Assembly (NCBI RefSeq): GCF_014647435.1
Contig: NZ_BMPE01000006.1
Coordinates: 1-64,000 of the forward strand
Source: Deinococcus radiotolerans
GTDB lineage: Bacteria; Deinococcota; Deinococci; Deinococcales; Deinococcaceae
Length of the DNA stretch: 64,000 bases
Direction: 5' to 3'
Shown here: positions 39,375 through 51,836 of the stretch, piece by piece
Numbering within the stretch: the stretch's first letter is position 1
Layout: every line of letters begins with the position of its first letter
Position numbers and translations under genes: made by a program
The notes under the pieces: generated by a model
What the model was told of the DNA's origin: nothing
Seen by the model: only the letters and a program-made list of their open reading frames with translations
Database searches by the model: none

Positions 39375-39959
39375 TCAGGCGTCGCCTGGGGGCAGCTGCC
39401 AGTCCACGCGCGCTGCCCAGTGTTCCGCCCCGGCGGTGATCAGGTCCATGGCGGGGTCCTTCACGGCGTAGTAGGCGTCCACGTCGTGTGGGTGCAGGCG
39501 GGCCAGCTGGACTTTCACCTCGCCGTACGCGGCGGCGGCGGCCGGGCTGGCGCGCAGGTAGTCGCGCATCAGGAGCGGGTAGCGGTGGTTGAAGCGCCCT
39601 GCCTCCCGGATGTGCACGTGCACCTGCTGGGCGCGGCGGGCGTACGCCTTACGCAGCTCGGGGGGGGAGAGGCGCAGGCCGGGTGGGTGGTGGTCGTGCG
39701 TGACCGAGGGCCGCGGCTCGTAGTTCAGGGCCGCCAGAACGGCCAGGACGCCCGGCGCGGCGCTCAGGTCTGGCAGGCCAATCTGGATGTCGATCACGTC
39801 CTTGGCGCTCAGGCCGGGCACCGCCGTTGACCCGATGTGATGCAGGGTGACCCCCGGCAGGGCCGCGCGCAGCGGGGCGGCCAGCGCCTGAAACCGCGTC
39901 GCCCATTCGGGTCTGGACGGCACGATGACAAGCTGCTTCGCCTGATTTTCGCCGGTCAT
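39375..39959 (-). CDS. GrpB/UPF0157 family nucleotidyltransferase-like protein
   Basis: The 194-residue protein has the family core: VPSRPEWATRFQALAAPLRAALP, LHHIGSTAVPGLSAKDVIDIQIG (about 41-63, the nucleotidyltransferase-fold GS and D-x-D motif), and a His/Arg-rich segment QVHVHIREAGRFNHRYPLLMRDYLRA. In some bacteria such domains are fused to coenzyme A or folate enzymes, but their own reaction is unclear. ATG 39959 gives a normal N terminus. Confidence 0.88.
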   Translation of the reverse strand: MTGENQAKQLVIVPSRPEWATRFQALAAPLRAALPGVTLHHIGSTAVPGLSAKDVIDIQIGLPDLSAAPGVLAVLAALNYEPRPSVTHDHHPPGLRLSPPELRKAYARRAQQVHVHIREAGRFNHRYPLLMRDYLRASPAAAAAYGEVKVQLARLHPHDVDAYYAVKDPAMDLITAGAEHWAARVDWQLPPGDA

Positions 39960-40056
39960 GGCGCGCAGACTAGCGCGCGGGCTGACGGGCCGGGTGACGC
40001 ACAAGGGGCGCGGGCCGCGCGGCTTGACCGGCGCGGCCCGCTGGTGGGGGCGGGGC

Positions 40057-40413
40057 TCAGCAGGGGGAGGGTTGGGGCAGGGCGGGCGCAGGGGCGTCGA
40101 GATGCGTCTTGGCCCAGCCGTCGATGGCGTCAATGACGCTCTGGAGTTCCAGTCCGGCGGGCGTGAGGCTGTAGACGCTGCGGGCGAGTTTGCCGTGACT
40201 GTCCTCGGTGCGCTTGTTGATCAGCGAGAGCGTCTCGAGTTGCTCGAGGCGCTGCGTGAGGGTGGCGCTGTTGCAGCCGCCGACGGCGCGGGCCAGTTCG
40301 TTGAATCCCTTTTCGCCGTTCAGCAGGGCGCGGACGATGTGCAGCACCCATTTCTCCTGCAACACCCCGATGGCCCGGTAGACCGGGCAGAAACCAGTGT
40401 GTTCAGTGCTCAT
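40057..40413 (-). CDS. HxlR family transcriptional regulator
   Basis: The 118-residue winged helix begins HTGFCPVYRAIGVLQEKWVLHIVRALLNGEKGFNELARAV, with a Cys near residue 9 that is the sensor cysteine in many HxlR/YodB proteins. The recognition helix is SATLTQRLEQLETL and the wing SVYSLTPAG. YodB-type relatives sense quinones and electrophiles and repress a divergent nitroreductase, exactly the neighbour here (87 bp apart). Confidence 0.92.
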   Translation of the reverse strand: MSTEHTGFCPVYRAIGVLQEKWVLHIVRALLNGEKGFNELARAVGGCNSATLTQRLEQLETLSLINKRTEDSHGKLARSVYSLTPAGLELQSVIDAIDGWAKTHLDAPAPALPQPSPC

Positions 40414-40465
40414 GACCAGAGTCTACACGGCATGACTGACCAGATCATGACGAAAGACACACCGC

Positions 40466-40494
40466 TTGACTTTTCAAAGTAGTGGGGCTAACCT
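40466..40494 (+). promoter_or_regulatory. Promoter with HxlR-type operator before the nitroreductase gene
   Basis: TTGACT, 17-bp spacer, TAACCT. The perfect palindrome ACTTT-TC-AAAGT (40469-40480) overlaps the -35 and spacer, where a bound HxlR dimer would block polymerase. The -10 ends 6 nt before the ATG at 40501, predicting a leaderless mRNA. Confidence 0.7.
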
Positions 40495-40500
40495 TGCGAC

Positions 40501-41121
<621 letters not shown>

Positions 41122-41171
41122 ACCCGCTCATACCCCCGGTGCCGGGCCCGCGCTCGCGGGCGCACCACCAG

Positions 41172-41196
41172 ACCGCCCCCCCCGGGGGCGGTTTTC
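41172..41196 (+). terminator. Terminator after the nitroreductase gene
   Basis: Arms ACCGCCCCC and GGGGGCGGT with a short C loop, followed by TTTTCT. Confidence 0.75.
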
Positions 41197-41265
41197 TGCT
41201 GCCCTGGCCCGGCTGGTCCCAACCACTCCCGCCCCGGGCTGATGCCAGGCAGACACGCCGCGCAT

Positions 41266-41271
41266 TACACT
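41266..41271 (+). promoter_or_regulatory. Candidate -10 box of the second 5'-nucleotidase gene
   Basis: TACACT ends 9 nt before the ATG at 41281, predicting a start of transcription at or within 2-4 nt of the start codon. Confidence 0.45.
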
Positions 41272-41280
41272 GAGCAGCGC

Positions 41281-42969
41281 ATGAAAAACAATCTCCTCCT
41301 GATCGGCGCGGCGCTGACCCTCAGCAGCTGCTCCATGATCCTGGGCCCCTCCACCACCGACGTCACCGTGATCGGCGTGAACGACTTCCACGGGAACCTG
41401 CTGCCCACCAGCTTCCGCGTGCCCGACCCCGCCGACCTCACCAAGACCCTGACCGTCCAGGCCGGCGGCGTCGAAGCCATCGGCGGCGTCCTCGCCGACG
41501 CCCGCAAGGCCAACCCCAACACCGTCTTCGTGGGCGTGGGCGACATGACCGGCGCCAGCCCCCTGATCAGCGCCCTGCTGCGCGACGAACCCACCATCGC
41601 CGCCCTGAACGGCCTGGGCATGGCCGTGAACGTCGTCGGGAACCACGAATTCGACAATGGCATCTCCGAACTCATGCGCTACCAGAAAGGCGGCTGCGAC
41701 AGCAACGCCCCCGAACGCGCCTGCAAATTCAACAACACCTTCGAAGGCGCCAAGTACCAGTACATCGCCGCGAACGTCGTGGACGAGAAGACCGGTAAAC
41801 CCGTCTTCCCCGCCTACAAGATCGTGCAGGTCGGCAAGGCCAGGATCGCCTTCGTCGGCGCCGTCCTGAAAGACACCCCCACCGTCGTCACGCCCAGCGG
41901 CGTCGCCGGCCTGAAATTCACGGACGAGATCGCCAGCGTCAACGCCGTCCTGCCCGAAATCAAGCGCCAGCGCCCCGACGCGATCATCGCCCTGATCCAC
42001 CAGGGCGGCGCCAGCAAGGACAGCTTCGACATCGTGGACTGCAAGACCCTCACCGGCGACATCGTCAAGATCGCCGAGGGCCTCGACGCGGGCATCGGCG
42101 CGATCATGACCGGCCACACCCACAGGGGCTACAACTGCCAGGTGCCCGACCCCACCGGCAAACCCCGCACCGTCATCCAGGGCGACTCCTACGGGCACCT
42201 GCTGCAGCGCCTCGACCTGCAGGTCGACACCCGCCTGCACAAACTCCTGAGCGTCAAGGCCAGCAACGTCGTCGTGGACGCCGCCAAACAGGCCAAAGAC
42301 CCCGCCATGACCACCATCGTCACCCAGGCCAAGGGCCTCACCGACACCCTCAGCAAACAGGTCGTCGCGACCCTGGGCACCGAGCAGATCACCCGCACCG
42401 TGAACGCCGCCGGTGAAAGCCAGCTGGGCGACGTCATCGCCGACAGCCAGCTCGCCGCCGCCGCGCCCGCCGACAAGGGCGGCGCCGTGATCGCCTTCAT
42501 GAACCCCGGCGGCATCCGCGCCGACCTGCCCGTCAACGTCCCCAACGCCAGCAAGCAGGTCACGTACGGCGACGTGTTCACCGTGCAGCCCTTCGGGAAC
42601 GTCATGATGGTCGTCACCCTGACCGGCGCGCAGATCAAGGCCGCCCTCGAACAGCAGTTCGACAACCCCGCCGCCGGTCAGAACCGCATCCTGCAGGTCA
42701 GCCGGGGCTTCACGTACACCTGGGACAACGCCAAACCCAAGGGCGAGAAGGTCAGCGACGTTAAACTGAACGGCCAGCCCATCGACCCGGGTGCCAAGTA
42801 CCGCGTGACCATGAACAACTTCCTCGCGGACGGCGGCGACGGCTTCACCGTGTTCGCGCAGGGCACCGACCGCCTGGGCGGCGCCGTGGACCTGGACGCC
42901 TTCCAGAACTACCTCAAGTCCACCACCGTCACCCCCGAGCCCGCCACCCGCATCACCCGCCTGAACTGA
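41281..42969 (+). CDS. 5'-nucleotidase family lipoprotein (paralog of 12276-14006)
   Basis: The 562-residue product has a lipoprotein signal (LSSC, Cys17) and the same domain order as the gene at 12276. The metallophosphoesterase domain shows VNDFHGN, GVGDMTGAS, VGNHEFD and GHTHRGYNC. The 5_nucleotid_C domain shows [10 protein letters not shown] and MNNFLADGGDGF. Conserved stretches such as RYQKGGCDSNAPERACKFNNT versus [21 protein letters not shown] show recent common ancestry. Exported nucleotide scavenging is the likely role. No ribosome site; probably leaderless. A hairpin terminator follows. Confidence 0.9.
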   Translation: MKNNLLLIGAALTLSSCSMILGPSTTDVTVIGVNDFHGNLLPTSFRVPDPADLTKTLTVQAGGVEAIGGVLADARKANPNTVFVGVGDMTGASPLISALLRDEPTIAALNGLGMAVNVVGNHEFDNGISELMRYQKGGCDSNAPERACKFNNTFEGAKYQYIAANVVDEKTGKPVFPAYKIVQVGKARIAFVGAVLKDTPTVVTPSGVAGLKFTDEIASVNAVLPEIKRQRPDAIIALIHQGGASKDSFDIVDCKTLTGDIVKIAEGLDAGIGAIMTGHTHRGYNCQVPDPTGKPRTVIQGDSYGHLLQRLDLQVDTRLHKLLSVKASNVVVDAAKQAKDPAMTTIVTQAKGLTDTLSKQVVATLGTEQITRTVNAAGESQLGDVIADSQLAAAAPADKGGAVIAFMNPGGIRADLPVNVPNASKQVTYGDVFTVQPFGNVMMVVTLTGAQIKAALEQQFDNPAAGQNRILQVSRGFTYTWDNAKPKGEKVSDVKLNGQPIDPGAKYRVTMNNFLADGGDGFTVFAQGTDRLGGAVDLDAFQNYLKSTTVTPEPATRITRLN

Positions 42970-42981
42970 TTTCAAACAGGG

Positions 42982-43010
42982 GAGGGGCCGCGTCCGCGCG
43001 GCCTCTTTCT
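42982..43010 (+). terminator. Terminator after the second 5'-nucleotidase gene
   Basis: GGCCGCG-TCCG-CGCGGCC stem flanked by GAGG/CCTC, followed by TTTCT. Confidence 0.7.
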
Positions 43011-43023
43011 CGTGCCCGCAAGC

Positions 43024-44622
<1,599 letters not shown>

Positions 44623-45030
44623 CAGTTGATCCCCCTGACGGGACAGGCCACCCCACACGCGGCGGGCAGCAACTAGAAACACGGCAGTCAGGGGTTACAG
44701 ACGCAAGACAGGGAGGTCCTTTGAGTGAACGGAGGGTCAGAGCAGCCGGGCCACCCCGGCAGTCAAGGCAGAACCTAACACGAGGCGGCGGAAGCAAGCA
44801 TGCGCCGAGTGGCGTATAGGCCCCACCAGGGTCGAACCCCCGCCTCCGCCCCCGCCACGTCGTGCTTTCAGCAGGCGCGAACCGCTGGATCAATGCCGTC
44901 CCAGGCCCATCTCATGCCCGCCTGAAAAGCATCACCCGGTCCGCCACGGCCAGTGCGTCGCCAGCCGCACGGTATGGCCGGAGGGACGGTGGGTGGGGAT
45001 CAACTTCTGACCGTCAGGGCGCTGCCTCAA
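44623..45030. other. Intergenic region without a supported gene
   Basis: About 400 bp between the divergently placed ABC-F 5' end and the znuB 3' end. A TCGA-containing stretch near 44832 looks like a tRNA T loop but has no matching stems. It presumably holds the ABC-F promoter; I see no clear hexamers. Confidence 0.5.
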
Positions 45031-45057
45031 GAAAAAGCCGGCGCTTTCGCCCCGGCG
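45031..45057 (-). terminator. Terminator of the zinc operon
   Basis: On the minus strand GCCGGGGC-GAAA-GCGCCGGC is followed by TTTTTCTT, 25-50 bp after the znuB stop. Confidence 0.8.
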
Positions 45058-45082
45058 TCTGTTCTCAGGGTCTGTCTCCCTG

Positions 45083-45892
45083 CTATTCCCGTCTGCGCAG
45101 CGCCAGTGCCGCCAGGAAGATGGCGGTGTTCACGAGGACGATGGTCGCGCCGGGGGCGGTGTCCTGGTAGTAGCTGAGGTACAGGCCGGTGACGCCGCCG
45201 ACGGTGCCCAGCGCGGCGGCGAGGAGCATCATCTTCCTGAGGCTGCGGGCCAGCAGGCGTGCGGCTGCGCTGGACGTGATGAGCAGGCTGACGCTGAGGG
45301 TCGTGCCGACGAGTTGCACGGTCAGCACGACGACGAGGCCGATCAGGATCAGCAGCAGGCTTTCGAGGCGGCGCACGGGGAGGCCGACGGCGCGGGCCTC
45401 GGTCGGGTCGAAGGACGCCAGGAGGAGTTCCTTCTGGACGGCCGTGAGGATGCCGCCGACGACTACCGTGACGGCCAGTGCGCCCCAGAGGTCAGCGGGG
45501 GTGACGCCGAGGGGGTTGCCGATCAGGAAGTTGCTGAGGTCGGTGGTGAAGGTCGGGGCGCGCGACAGCATGACGATGCCCAGCGCGAACATGCCGACGA
45601 ACACGATGCCGATGGCGCTGTCCTGCTTGAGGCCGCTGCGCCGCCCGATGGCGCCGATGCCCAGCGCGGTGAGGACGGCGGCGATGAGCGCGCCGACGAG
45701 CAGGTTGCCTTTCATGAGGAACGCGCCGACGATGCCGGGGAACACGGCGTGGCTCATGGCGTCCCCGATGTAGCTGAGGCCGCGCAGCACCACCCACGCG
45801 CCGACGAGGGCGCACAGGACGCTGACGAGCACCACGGCGAGCAGCGCGCGGGTGAAGAAGTCGAATTGCAGGGGGTCGGTCAGCAGGTGCAC
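45083..45892 (-). CDS. znuB: Zinc ABC transporter permease ZnuB
   Basis: The 269-residue ABC-3 family permease has about eight hydrophobic helices and the family motifs [19 protein letters not shown] and [20 protein letters not shown]. It forms the membrane channel for zinc (or manganese) imported by ZnuA and powered by ZnuC. Start GTG 45892; sequence upstream is low complexity. Last gene of the zinc operon, with a terminator behind it. Zinc rather than manganese is inferred from the L28 and COG0523 neighbours. Confidence 0.9.
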   Translation of the reverse strand: MHLLTDPLQFDFFTRALLAVVLVSVLCALVGAWVVLRGLSYIGDAMSHAVFPGIVGAFLMKGNLLVGALIAAVLTALGIGAIGRRSGLKQDSAIGIVFVGMFALGIVMLSRAPTFTTDLSNFLIGNPLGVTPADLWGALAVTVVVGGILTAVQKELLLASFDPTEARAVGLPVRRLESLLLILIGLVVVLTVQLVGTTLSVSLLITSSAAARLLARSLRKMMLLAAALGTVGGVTGLYLSYYQDTAPGATIVLVNTAIFLAALALRRRE

Positions 45893-45939
45893 GGGAAGCC
45901 TCGGGCGGGGTGGGGAAGGGGACGGATGGTCATGGCTGC

Positions 45940-46662
45940 TCAGGCTTCGGCGTGCGTATGCCCCAGGAAGCTGGTGCTGAACGTCGCCTCGATGTTCTGG
46001 GTGGTGTACACCTGCTCGGGCGTGCCGTCCGCGACCACGCGGCGGTTGACGAGCACGAGGTGGTCGCACCAGCGCCGCGCCTGTTCGAGGTCGTGCGTGA
46101 CCATCACGACGGCGCGGCCCTTGTCGGCCTGCCGCCGCAGGAGGGCCATCAGGGTTTCCTGCGTGGCGGCGTCCACGCCGGTCAGGGGTTCATCCAGCAG
46201 CAGCAGGTGGCCCTGGCGGGCCAGCATGCGGGCCAGCAGCACCCGCTGCCGCTGCCCGCCGGACAGCGCCCCAATGTGGCGCCCCCGCAGGTCGAACACG
46301 CCGGTTTCCTTCAGGGCGTCCTCCACGATCTGCCTATCTTTCCGGCCCGGCCAGCGCAGCCAGCCCAGGCGACCCGTGCGGCCCATCATGGCGACGTCCC
46401 AGACGGTCACGGGGAAGCCCCAGTCGAGCGTCTGCTGCTGCGGCACGTAGCTGATGCAGCCGCGCGCGGTGTGCCCCGGGTCAAAGCGCACGGCGCCTTC
46501 GGGGTCGGGCAGCAGGCCCACCAGGGTTTTCAGGAGGGTGCTCTTGCCCGCGCCGTTCGGGCCGATGATCGCGCTGAACGATCCCGCCTCGAAGCGCACG
46601 CTGGCACGCTCCAGCGCCGTCTGCGGGCCGTATTTGACTGTCAGGTTCTCGACGCCCAGCAT
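45940..46662 (-). CDS. znuC: Zinc ABC transporter ATPase ZnuC
   Basis: The 240-residue ATPase has Walker [10 protein letters not shown] (about 35-43), the Q loop [13 protein letters not shown], signature [15 protein letters not shown], Walker [13 protein letters not shown] and H loop VTHDLEQAR. It energises the ZnuB channel. ATG 46662 gives a typical N terminus ([12 protein letters not shown]); an ATG at 46710 would add 16 unlikely residues. Confidence 0.92.
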   Translation of the reverse strand: MLGVENLTVKYGPQTALERASVRFEAGSFSAIIGPNGAGKSTLLKTLVGLLPDPEGAVRFDPGHTARGCISYVPQQQTLDWGFPVTVWDVAMMGRTGRLGWLRWPGRKDRQIVEDALKETGVFDLRGRHIGALSGGQRQRVLLARMLARQGHLLLLDEPLTGVDAATQETLMALLRRQADKGRAVVMVTHDLEQARRWCDHLVLVNRRVVADGTPEQVYTTQNIEATFSTSFLGHTHAEA

Positions 46663-46765
46663 CAGACCAGCATACCTCCCCGCGCGGTGATGTTGCGAGT
46701 GCAGAATCAAAAGGGGAGCGGATGGAGCCGTGGGGTCCGTCTACACCCGCTGCCGCCGGTGTCGG

Positions 46766-47689
46766 TCAGCCCTTCAGGGCCTTCACCATGATGTCCACGT
46801 TCGTCCGGAACGCCTTGAGGTACGTCTCGCCGCCGCTGCCTTTGGGGCCCAGGGCGTCGGTGTACAGCGCGGGGGCGATGCGGGCGCCGGTCTCGCGGGC
46901 GAGCGTCTGAGCGAGGCGAGCGTTGACGGTGTTCTCCGTGAAGATCACCTTCGCTCCGGCCTTCTTCATGGTCTGGGTCAGCACGGCGAGTTCGCGGGCG
47001 CTGGGTTCCCGTTCGGTACTCAAGCCCGGGATGACGGCCCCGATCAGCCGCAGCCCGTACCGTTTGGCAAGGTAGTGGAGGCTGTCGTGGTTCGTGACGA
47101 GCACACGCCGCGCGGTGGGCACCGTGGCGAACTGCCCCTTCGCGTACGCGTCGGCCGCGCTGATGGCCTTCAGGTAGGCGGCGGCGTTCTTCGCGTACGT
47201 GGCCTTCCCGGCCGGGTCGAGGCGGGTCAGGGCCGCCTGGGCGTTCTTCACGTACCCGGCGGCCAGACTGGCGTCCCACCACGCGTGCGGGTCGAGCGCG
47301 CCGTGGTCGTGGTCGTCATGCCCGGCCTCCGCGTGGTCCTCGCCCTCCCCGGCGGGGTGCAGTTTCAGGCCCGCCGTGAGTTCCTGCACCGGCACCTTGG
47401 GCGCGCTGGCCTTCAGTCTGGGCAACCAGGGTTCCAGGCCCGCGCCGTTCGCGAACAGCGTGCGGCTGCGGGCGAGGTCGCGGATGGCGCCGGTGCTGGG
47501 CTGGAAGGTGTGGGTGTCCCCGCCGGGCGGCACGATGACGTTCACGCTGACGCGGGTACCGCCGACGGCCTTCACGAAGTCCGCGATGATCGTGGTGGTG
47601 GCGCTGACCTGCAGGGGCGCGGCCTGCGCGGTCGGTGCGGCGCACGCGGCCAGCAGCAGCGCGGGCAGGAGGAGGTGGGGGCGCGTCAC
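46766..47689 (-). CDS. znuA: Zinc-binding lipoprotein ZnuA
   Basis: The 307-residue solute-binding protein (cluster A-I) has a lipobox LLAAC. Metal ligands lie in [26 protein letters not shown] and [12 protein letters not shown] His/Asp-rich loop ([12 protein letters not shown], about 110-125), found in zinc rather than manganese binders, precedes [10 protein letters not shown]. The GTG start overlaps the rpmB stop as GTGA, tying it to zinc-independent L28. Confidence 0.93.
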   Translation of the reverse strand: MTRPHLLLPALLLAACAAPTAQAAPLQVSATTTIIADFVKAVGGTRVSVNVIVPPGGDTHTFQPSTGAIRDLARSRTLFANGAGLEPWLPRLKASAPKVPVQELTAGLKLHPAGEGEDHAEAGHDDHDHGALDPHAWWDASLAAGYVKNAQAALTRLDPAGKATYAKNAAAYLKAISAADAYAKGQFATVPTARRVLVTNHDSLHYLAKRYGLRLIGAVIPGLSTEREPSARELAVLTQTMKKAGAKVIFTENTVNARLAQTLARETGARIAPALYTDALGPKGSGGETYLKAFRTNVDIMVKALKG

Positions 47690-47931
47690 AGCACTTCGAT
47701 GCCCCGGTACGGGCCACGGCTGAGGGTGCGCAGGGCGCTGGCGCTGAGCCAGACGGTCTTCGTGACGCCGCCTTCGCGGATGGCGCGCTTGTGGAGGTTG
47801 GCGCGCTGCACGCGCCGGGTCACGCCGGTGACCTTGCGGCCCACGCCGCCCTGCGCGCGGGCCTTGCCGCGCCGGGTGACGCTGTTCACCACGAGGTTCT
47901 TCTTGCCGGTCAGGTAGCATTCACGACTCAT
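47686..47931 (-). CDS. rpmB: Ribosomal protein L28, zinc-free (C-) type
   Basis: 81 residues starting [20 protein letters not shown], with the L28 core [13 protein letters not shown] and [13 protein letters not shown]. Zinc-binding L28 has CxxC pairs; here only one Cys remains, so it cannot hold structural zinc. Known theme: zinc-free ribosomal proteins replace zinc-bearing paralogs in starvation, freeing zinc. Linkage to znuACB and COG0523 supports that. AAGGAG precedes the ATG. Confidence 0.9.
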   Translation of the reverse strand: MSRECYLTGKKNLVVNSVTRRGKARAQGGVGRKVTGVTRRVQRANLHKRAIREGGVTKTVWLSASALRTLSRGPYRGIEVL

Positions 47932-47943
47932 ATTGATTTCTCC

Positions 47944-47958
47944 TTATCACAAATGTGA
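47944..47958 (-). promoter_or_regulatory. Possible regulatory repeat before rpmB
   Basis: TCACA-N2-TGTGA inverted repeat with an adjoining TTATCA, the same half-site word as in the box at 49059. It is weak evidence for a second Zur-type site. Confidence 0.3.
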
Positions 47959-47998
47959 GTAGAGGGAAGGTTCACCGGCGCACGTTCCGCCGGTCCGG

Positions 47999-49054
47999 TC
48001 AGGCGCGCAGCGCACGATTCAGCAGTTGATCCAGCGCGTCCGGGTCGAGGTCGTGCCCTATGAACACCAGTTCGCTGAAGGCCTCGTCAGGGCTGAGCCA
48101 CTCGCCCGCCGTTTCCAGCGCCAGCTGCCGCCCGGTGTGGTTCCAGAGGGTCGCCACGCCGTTGCCCAGGTTCACCCAGCCCTTGGAGCGGATCACGTTG
48201 CGCGGCAGGCCCAGCGTCAGCGCCTCGTTCAGGCGATCCGGGTCGAAGGGCCGCTCACTGCGGAAGATGTGGGTGCCCAAGCCGTACGTCTCGGATTCCG
48301 GGGTGTGCTCCTTGTCCAGTTCGGCCATCCACGCGTCGAGCTGGCTGGAGTGGTCGAAGTCGAACAGACCGGTGTTCAGCAGCGCCTCGGCGGGCAGGAC
48401 GCCGCGCGTGGCGTCCAGCACGCGGGCGCGCGGGTTGGTGATGCGGATCAGGTCGCGCAGTTGCCGCACGTCGTCCGGCGCGGCCAGGTCGAGTTTGTTC
48501 AGCACGACGATGTCCGCGAATTCCAGCTGCTCGGCCAGCAGTTCCCCGAAGCCACGTTCGAAGTCGTCGCCGGGGATGGTGTCCTGGCGGTTCCACAGCG
48601 GGAAGAACTGGGCGCTGTCCACGACGGTGATCATGGCGTCCACGTGCACGCGGCCCAGCAGGTTGGGCAGGGGCGGCTGGCCGTCCTCCGGTTCGATCTC
48701 CAGTTCCTCGGGGGTCAGGCAGAAGCTCTGCGCGATGGGCAAGGGCTCGCCGATGCCGGTCGATTCGATGAGGATGGCGTCCAGGTCGCGCGTTTCCAGC
48801 AGGTCGTCCACGGCGTGCAGCAGGTCGCCGCGCAGCGTGCAGCAGATGCAGCCGTTGCTGAGTTCGATGGTCTGCTCGTCGGTCTTCACGACGAGGCTGG
48901 CGTCGATGTTCACGGCGCCGAACTCGTTGACGATCACGGCGATGCGTTGCCTGCCTGTCTGCGTCAGGAGGTTGTTCAGGAGGGTGGTCTTCCCGGCGCC
49001 GAGAAAGCCGCACAGGACGGTGATGGGGACGGAACGAGAGTCAGGAGTGGACAT
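47999..49054 (-). CDS. COG0523 family GTPase (zinc metallochaperone, ZagA/YciC type)
   Basis: The 351-residue protein has Walker [10 protein letters not shown] (16-24), the metal-binding GCICC motif (68-72), Walker B-like [17 protein letters not shown] (GTP specificity), and a C-terminal CobW domain with [18 protein letters not shown]. Family members deliver zinc to essential enzymes in deficiency. The gene starts at ATG 49054, just inside a Zur-like palindrome, and is 67 bp upstream of rpmB, so it likely heads the operon. The Walker/GCICC set excludes HypB or UreG. Confidence 0.93.
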   Translation of the reverse strand: MSTPDSRSVPITVLCGFLGAGKTTLLNNLLTQTGRQRIAVIVNEFGAVNIDASLVVKTDEQTIELSNGCICCTLRGDLLHAVDDLLETRDLDAILIESTGIGEPLPIAQSFCLTPEELEIEPEDGQPPLPNLLGRVHVDAMITVVDSAQFFPLWNRQDTIPGDDFERGFGELLAEQLEFADIVVLNKLDLAAPDDVRQLRDLIRITNPRARVLDATRGVLPAEALLNTGLFDFDHSSQLDAWMAELDKEHTPESETYGLGTHIFRSERPFDPDRLNEALTLGLPRNVIRSKGWVNLGNGVATLWNHTGRQLALETAGEWLSPDEAFSELVFIGHDLDPDALDQLLNRALRA

Positions 49055-49058
49055 GCCC

Positions 49059-49080
49059 TGATAACGATATTCTATTATCA
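49059..49080. promoter_or_regulatory. Zur-like palindrome between divergent zinc-island genes
   Basis: TGATAA-N10-TTATCA in a markedly AT-rich stretch, 4 bp from the COG0523 start codon and 5 bp from the gene at 49086. The layout matches Fur/Zur boxes (TGATAAT...ATTATCA) and could repress both genes. Zur assignment is inferred from the regulated functions. Confidence 0.55.
49073..49078 (+). promoter_or_regulatory. -10 box inside the Zur-like palindrome
   Basis: TATTAT ends 7 nt before the ATG at 49086, predicting a leaderless transcript whose promoter is covered by the palindrome. Confidence 0.5.
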
Positions 49081-49085
49081 TTAAT

Positions 49086-49517
49086 ATGGCAAGGTTCCAC
49101 CTCCGTAGGCGCTGCCCGCTGACCGCCCGGTTCTGGTTCCTGGGCCTCGACGCCCGCCAGGGCGACCTGACCCTGCGCGGCCTTCGTAAGACCCCCACCC
49201 CACACGGCAGCAGCCGCTCCACCCTGGGCGGCCTCAGCCTGCATTCCGCCGGACTGACCCTGCTCCTGCCCGGCGAGCCGCTGCACTTCAACCGCCGCAC
49301 CCAGACCTTCACGCGCGGTGGCCGCACTGTGCCTGCTACCGAGGGCCGCCTGCACCTGCGCGCCGCCGTGCACGCCCACGAAACCTGGATCGCCGCCCGC
49401 CACGGCCCCACCTACCGCGAGGGACTCGTGGCCCTGCACCGCCCACCCCGCCCGGTGATGGGTGCGCTGGACCCCTGGCGCGCGTTCATCGGCGGCCTGC
49501 CGGGCAAGCCGGTGTAG
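49086..49517 (+). CDS. Unknown protein divergent from the zinc GTPase
   Basis: The 143-residue product is basic, with a compact mixed-strand pattern ([60 protein letters not shown]) and several His residues but only one Cys. There is no signal peptide or membrane helix. I do not recognise the family. It shares the Zur-like box with the COG0523 gene, so a role in zinc shortage is plausible. Confidence 0.7.
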   Translation: MARFHLRRRCPLTARFWFLGLDARQGDLTLRGLRKTPTPHGSSRSTLGGLSLHSAGLTLLLPGEPLHFNRRTQTFTRGGRTVPATEGRLHLRAAVHAHETWIAARHGPTYREGLVALHRPPRPVMGALDPWRAFIGGLPGKPV

Positions 49518-49622
49518 GGCGTCACCGTGCTGCTCCAGTCCGCCGCTGGGTCGGGGATGCTTTAAAAAATAAACTGTGCGTGGCTGACCATCCCCAATCG
49601 TGCCCGGTGGTACGCTTCACCC

Positions 49623-50599
<977 letters not shown>

Positions 50600-50626
50600 G
50601 CAGCGTTAAGAACGCGTCAGCACGCC

Positions 50627-50661
50627 AGAGGGACGCCCGGACCGCACCGGGGCGTCCCTCT
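50627..50661 (+). terminator. Terminator after trxB
   Basis: 12-bp arms AGAGGGACGCCC and GGGCGTCCCTCT with an 11-nt loop, in the 81-bp gap before the next gene. Confidence 0.7.
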
Positions 50662-50678
50662 CCCGTTATGCTCAGCGC

Positions 50679-51194
50679 ATGCCCCGCCGTTCCCTCCCCG
50701 CGCGAATCCGCCGCAAGGCACGCGGGTACGCCGCCAAGGCCCGCCGCCTGCTGCGCAGCGTCAACGCCGAGGACGCCCACCCCGACGACCCCTGGGCCGA
50801 GCACCTGCTCACCCCCGCCGAGCAGGTCGTGTACCGCGCCATGGACCCCCGCGACCGCGAGCACGCCTGCCGCGTCACCCGCCACCTGCTGCGCGACCAC
50901 CCGCACGCCGACCCCGAACTGGTCGCCGCCACGCTCCTGCATGACTGCGGCAAGAGCCTGCGCCCCTACTACCTGTGGGAACGCGTGCTGGTCGGCCTGA
51001 TTCCCAACCGCCTGACCCGCATCCTGCCGCCAGTCGGGGCGATCGGGGTGCGCGCGCACCACCCGGAACTCGGCGCGCGGCTCCTGGCACACGCGGGCGC
51101 GCGGCCCCGCGTGGCCCGCCTCGTGGCGCGCCACCACCACCCCGGCGGTGACCCCGACGCCCAGCTTCTGCATGTCTACGACGATCAGGAGTAG
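50679..51194 (+). CDS. HD-domain hydrolase
   Basis: The 171-residue protein has the H...HD...D pattern: [23 protein letters not shown] (HD near residue 90), [13 protein letters not shown] and [20 protein letters not shown]. The N terminus is very basic ([18 protein letters not shown]), suggesting nucleic-acid or membrane contact. Related proteins act as nucleotide or c-di-AMP-type phosphohydrolases; the substrate is unknown here. Confidence 0.85.
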   Translation: MPRRSLPARIRRKARGYAAKARRLLRSVNAEDAHPDDPWAEHLLTPAEQVVYRAMDPRDREHACRVTRHLLRDHPHADPELVAATLLHDCGKSLRPYYLWERVLVGLIPNRLTRILPPVGAIGVRAHHPELGARLLAHAGARPRVARLVARHHHPGGDPDAQLLHVYDDQE

Positions 51195-51210
51195 GCGCCA
51201 CCACGTGAAC

Positions 51211-51243
51211 AGCGCCGCCTTCCTGCATTGGGAAGGCGGCGCT
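51211..51243. terminator. Convergent terminator
   Basis: Arms AGCGCCGCCTTCC and GGAAGGCGGCGCT around a short loop, between the convergent HD-domain and slyD genes. Confidence 0.75.
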
Positions 51244-51254
51244 GTCCGGTGCAC

Positions 51255-51734
51255 TTACTCGTGGTGGTGGTCACCCTCGGTGTGCGCGTGGCCATGATCG
51301 AGTTCCTCGGCGGTCGCGTCACGGACGTCCAGCACCTTCACGTCGAAGTTCAGGACCATCCCGGCCAGCGGCGGGTTGAAGTCCACTTTCACGGTGTCGC
51401 CGTCCACGCTCATGACCGTGAACGGAATGACACTGCCGTCCTCCGCCTGCGCGTAGTACGTCGCGCCGATCTCCACGTCGTCCTCGAAGTCCTCGCGGGA
51501 CAGTTCCTCGACGTTCTCCTCGTCCCGCTCGCCGTAGCCGTCCTCGGGCTGCACGGTCACCTGCAGCTCGTCCCCGACGGCCTTGCCCTCCAGGGCGCGC
51601 TCCAGTCCGGGAATGATGTTGCTGTGGCCCTGCAGGTAGACCAGCGGCTCGCCGGGTTCGCTCTGGTCGATGATCTCGCCGTTCACGGTGAGTTTGTAAT
51701 CGAGTTCGACAACCTTGTCCTGGGTGATGTTCAT
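51255..51734 (-). CDS. slyD: FKBP-type peptidyl-prolyl isomerase (SlyD family)
   Basis: The 159-residue protein has the FKBP part (DKVVELDYKLTVNGEIIDQS, YLQGHSNIIPGLERALEGKAVGD), the inserted IF chaperone domain (about 65-125), NPPLAGMVLNFDVKVLDVR and a His-rich tail (HGHAHTEGDHHHE), which in SlyD binds nickel or zinc. It folds proteins and may carry metal. ATG 51734 follows the conserved N terminus better than 51758. Confidence 0.93.
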   Translation of the reverse strand: MNITQDKVVELDYKLTVNGEIIDQSEPGEPLVYLQGHSNIIPGLERALEGKAVGDELQVTVQPEDGYGERDEENVEELSREDFEDDVEIGATYYAQAEDGSVIPFTVMSVDGDTVKVDFNPPLAGMVLNFDVKVLDVRDATAEELDHGHAHTEGDHHHE

Positions 51735-51836
51735 GGGGTCTCCGTTGCCCCGCCGCACCGAGATCAGGTGGGCGGGCGGGCGTGATCGCCTCTCAGGAGT
51801 GTACCCCCTGACCTGAGCGCCGCGGTCACCCGCGCG

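Noticed and set aside
41128..42975. 615-codon frame antisense to the second 5'-nucleotidase
   Set aside because: Shadow frame; Gly/Val/Asp-rich with no structure.
44825..44900. GTTCGA-like tRNA T-loop word
   Set aside because: No acceptor, D or anticodon stems can be built around it.
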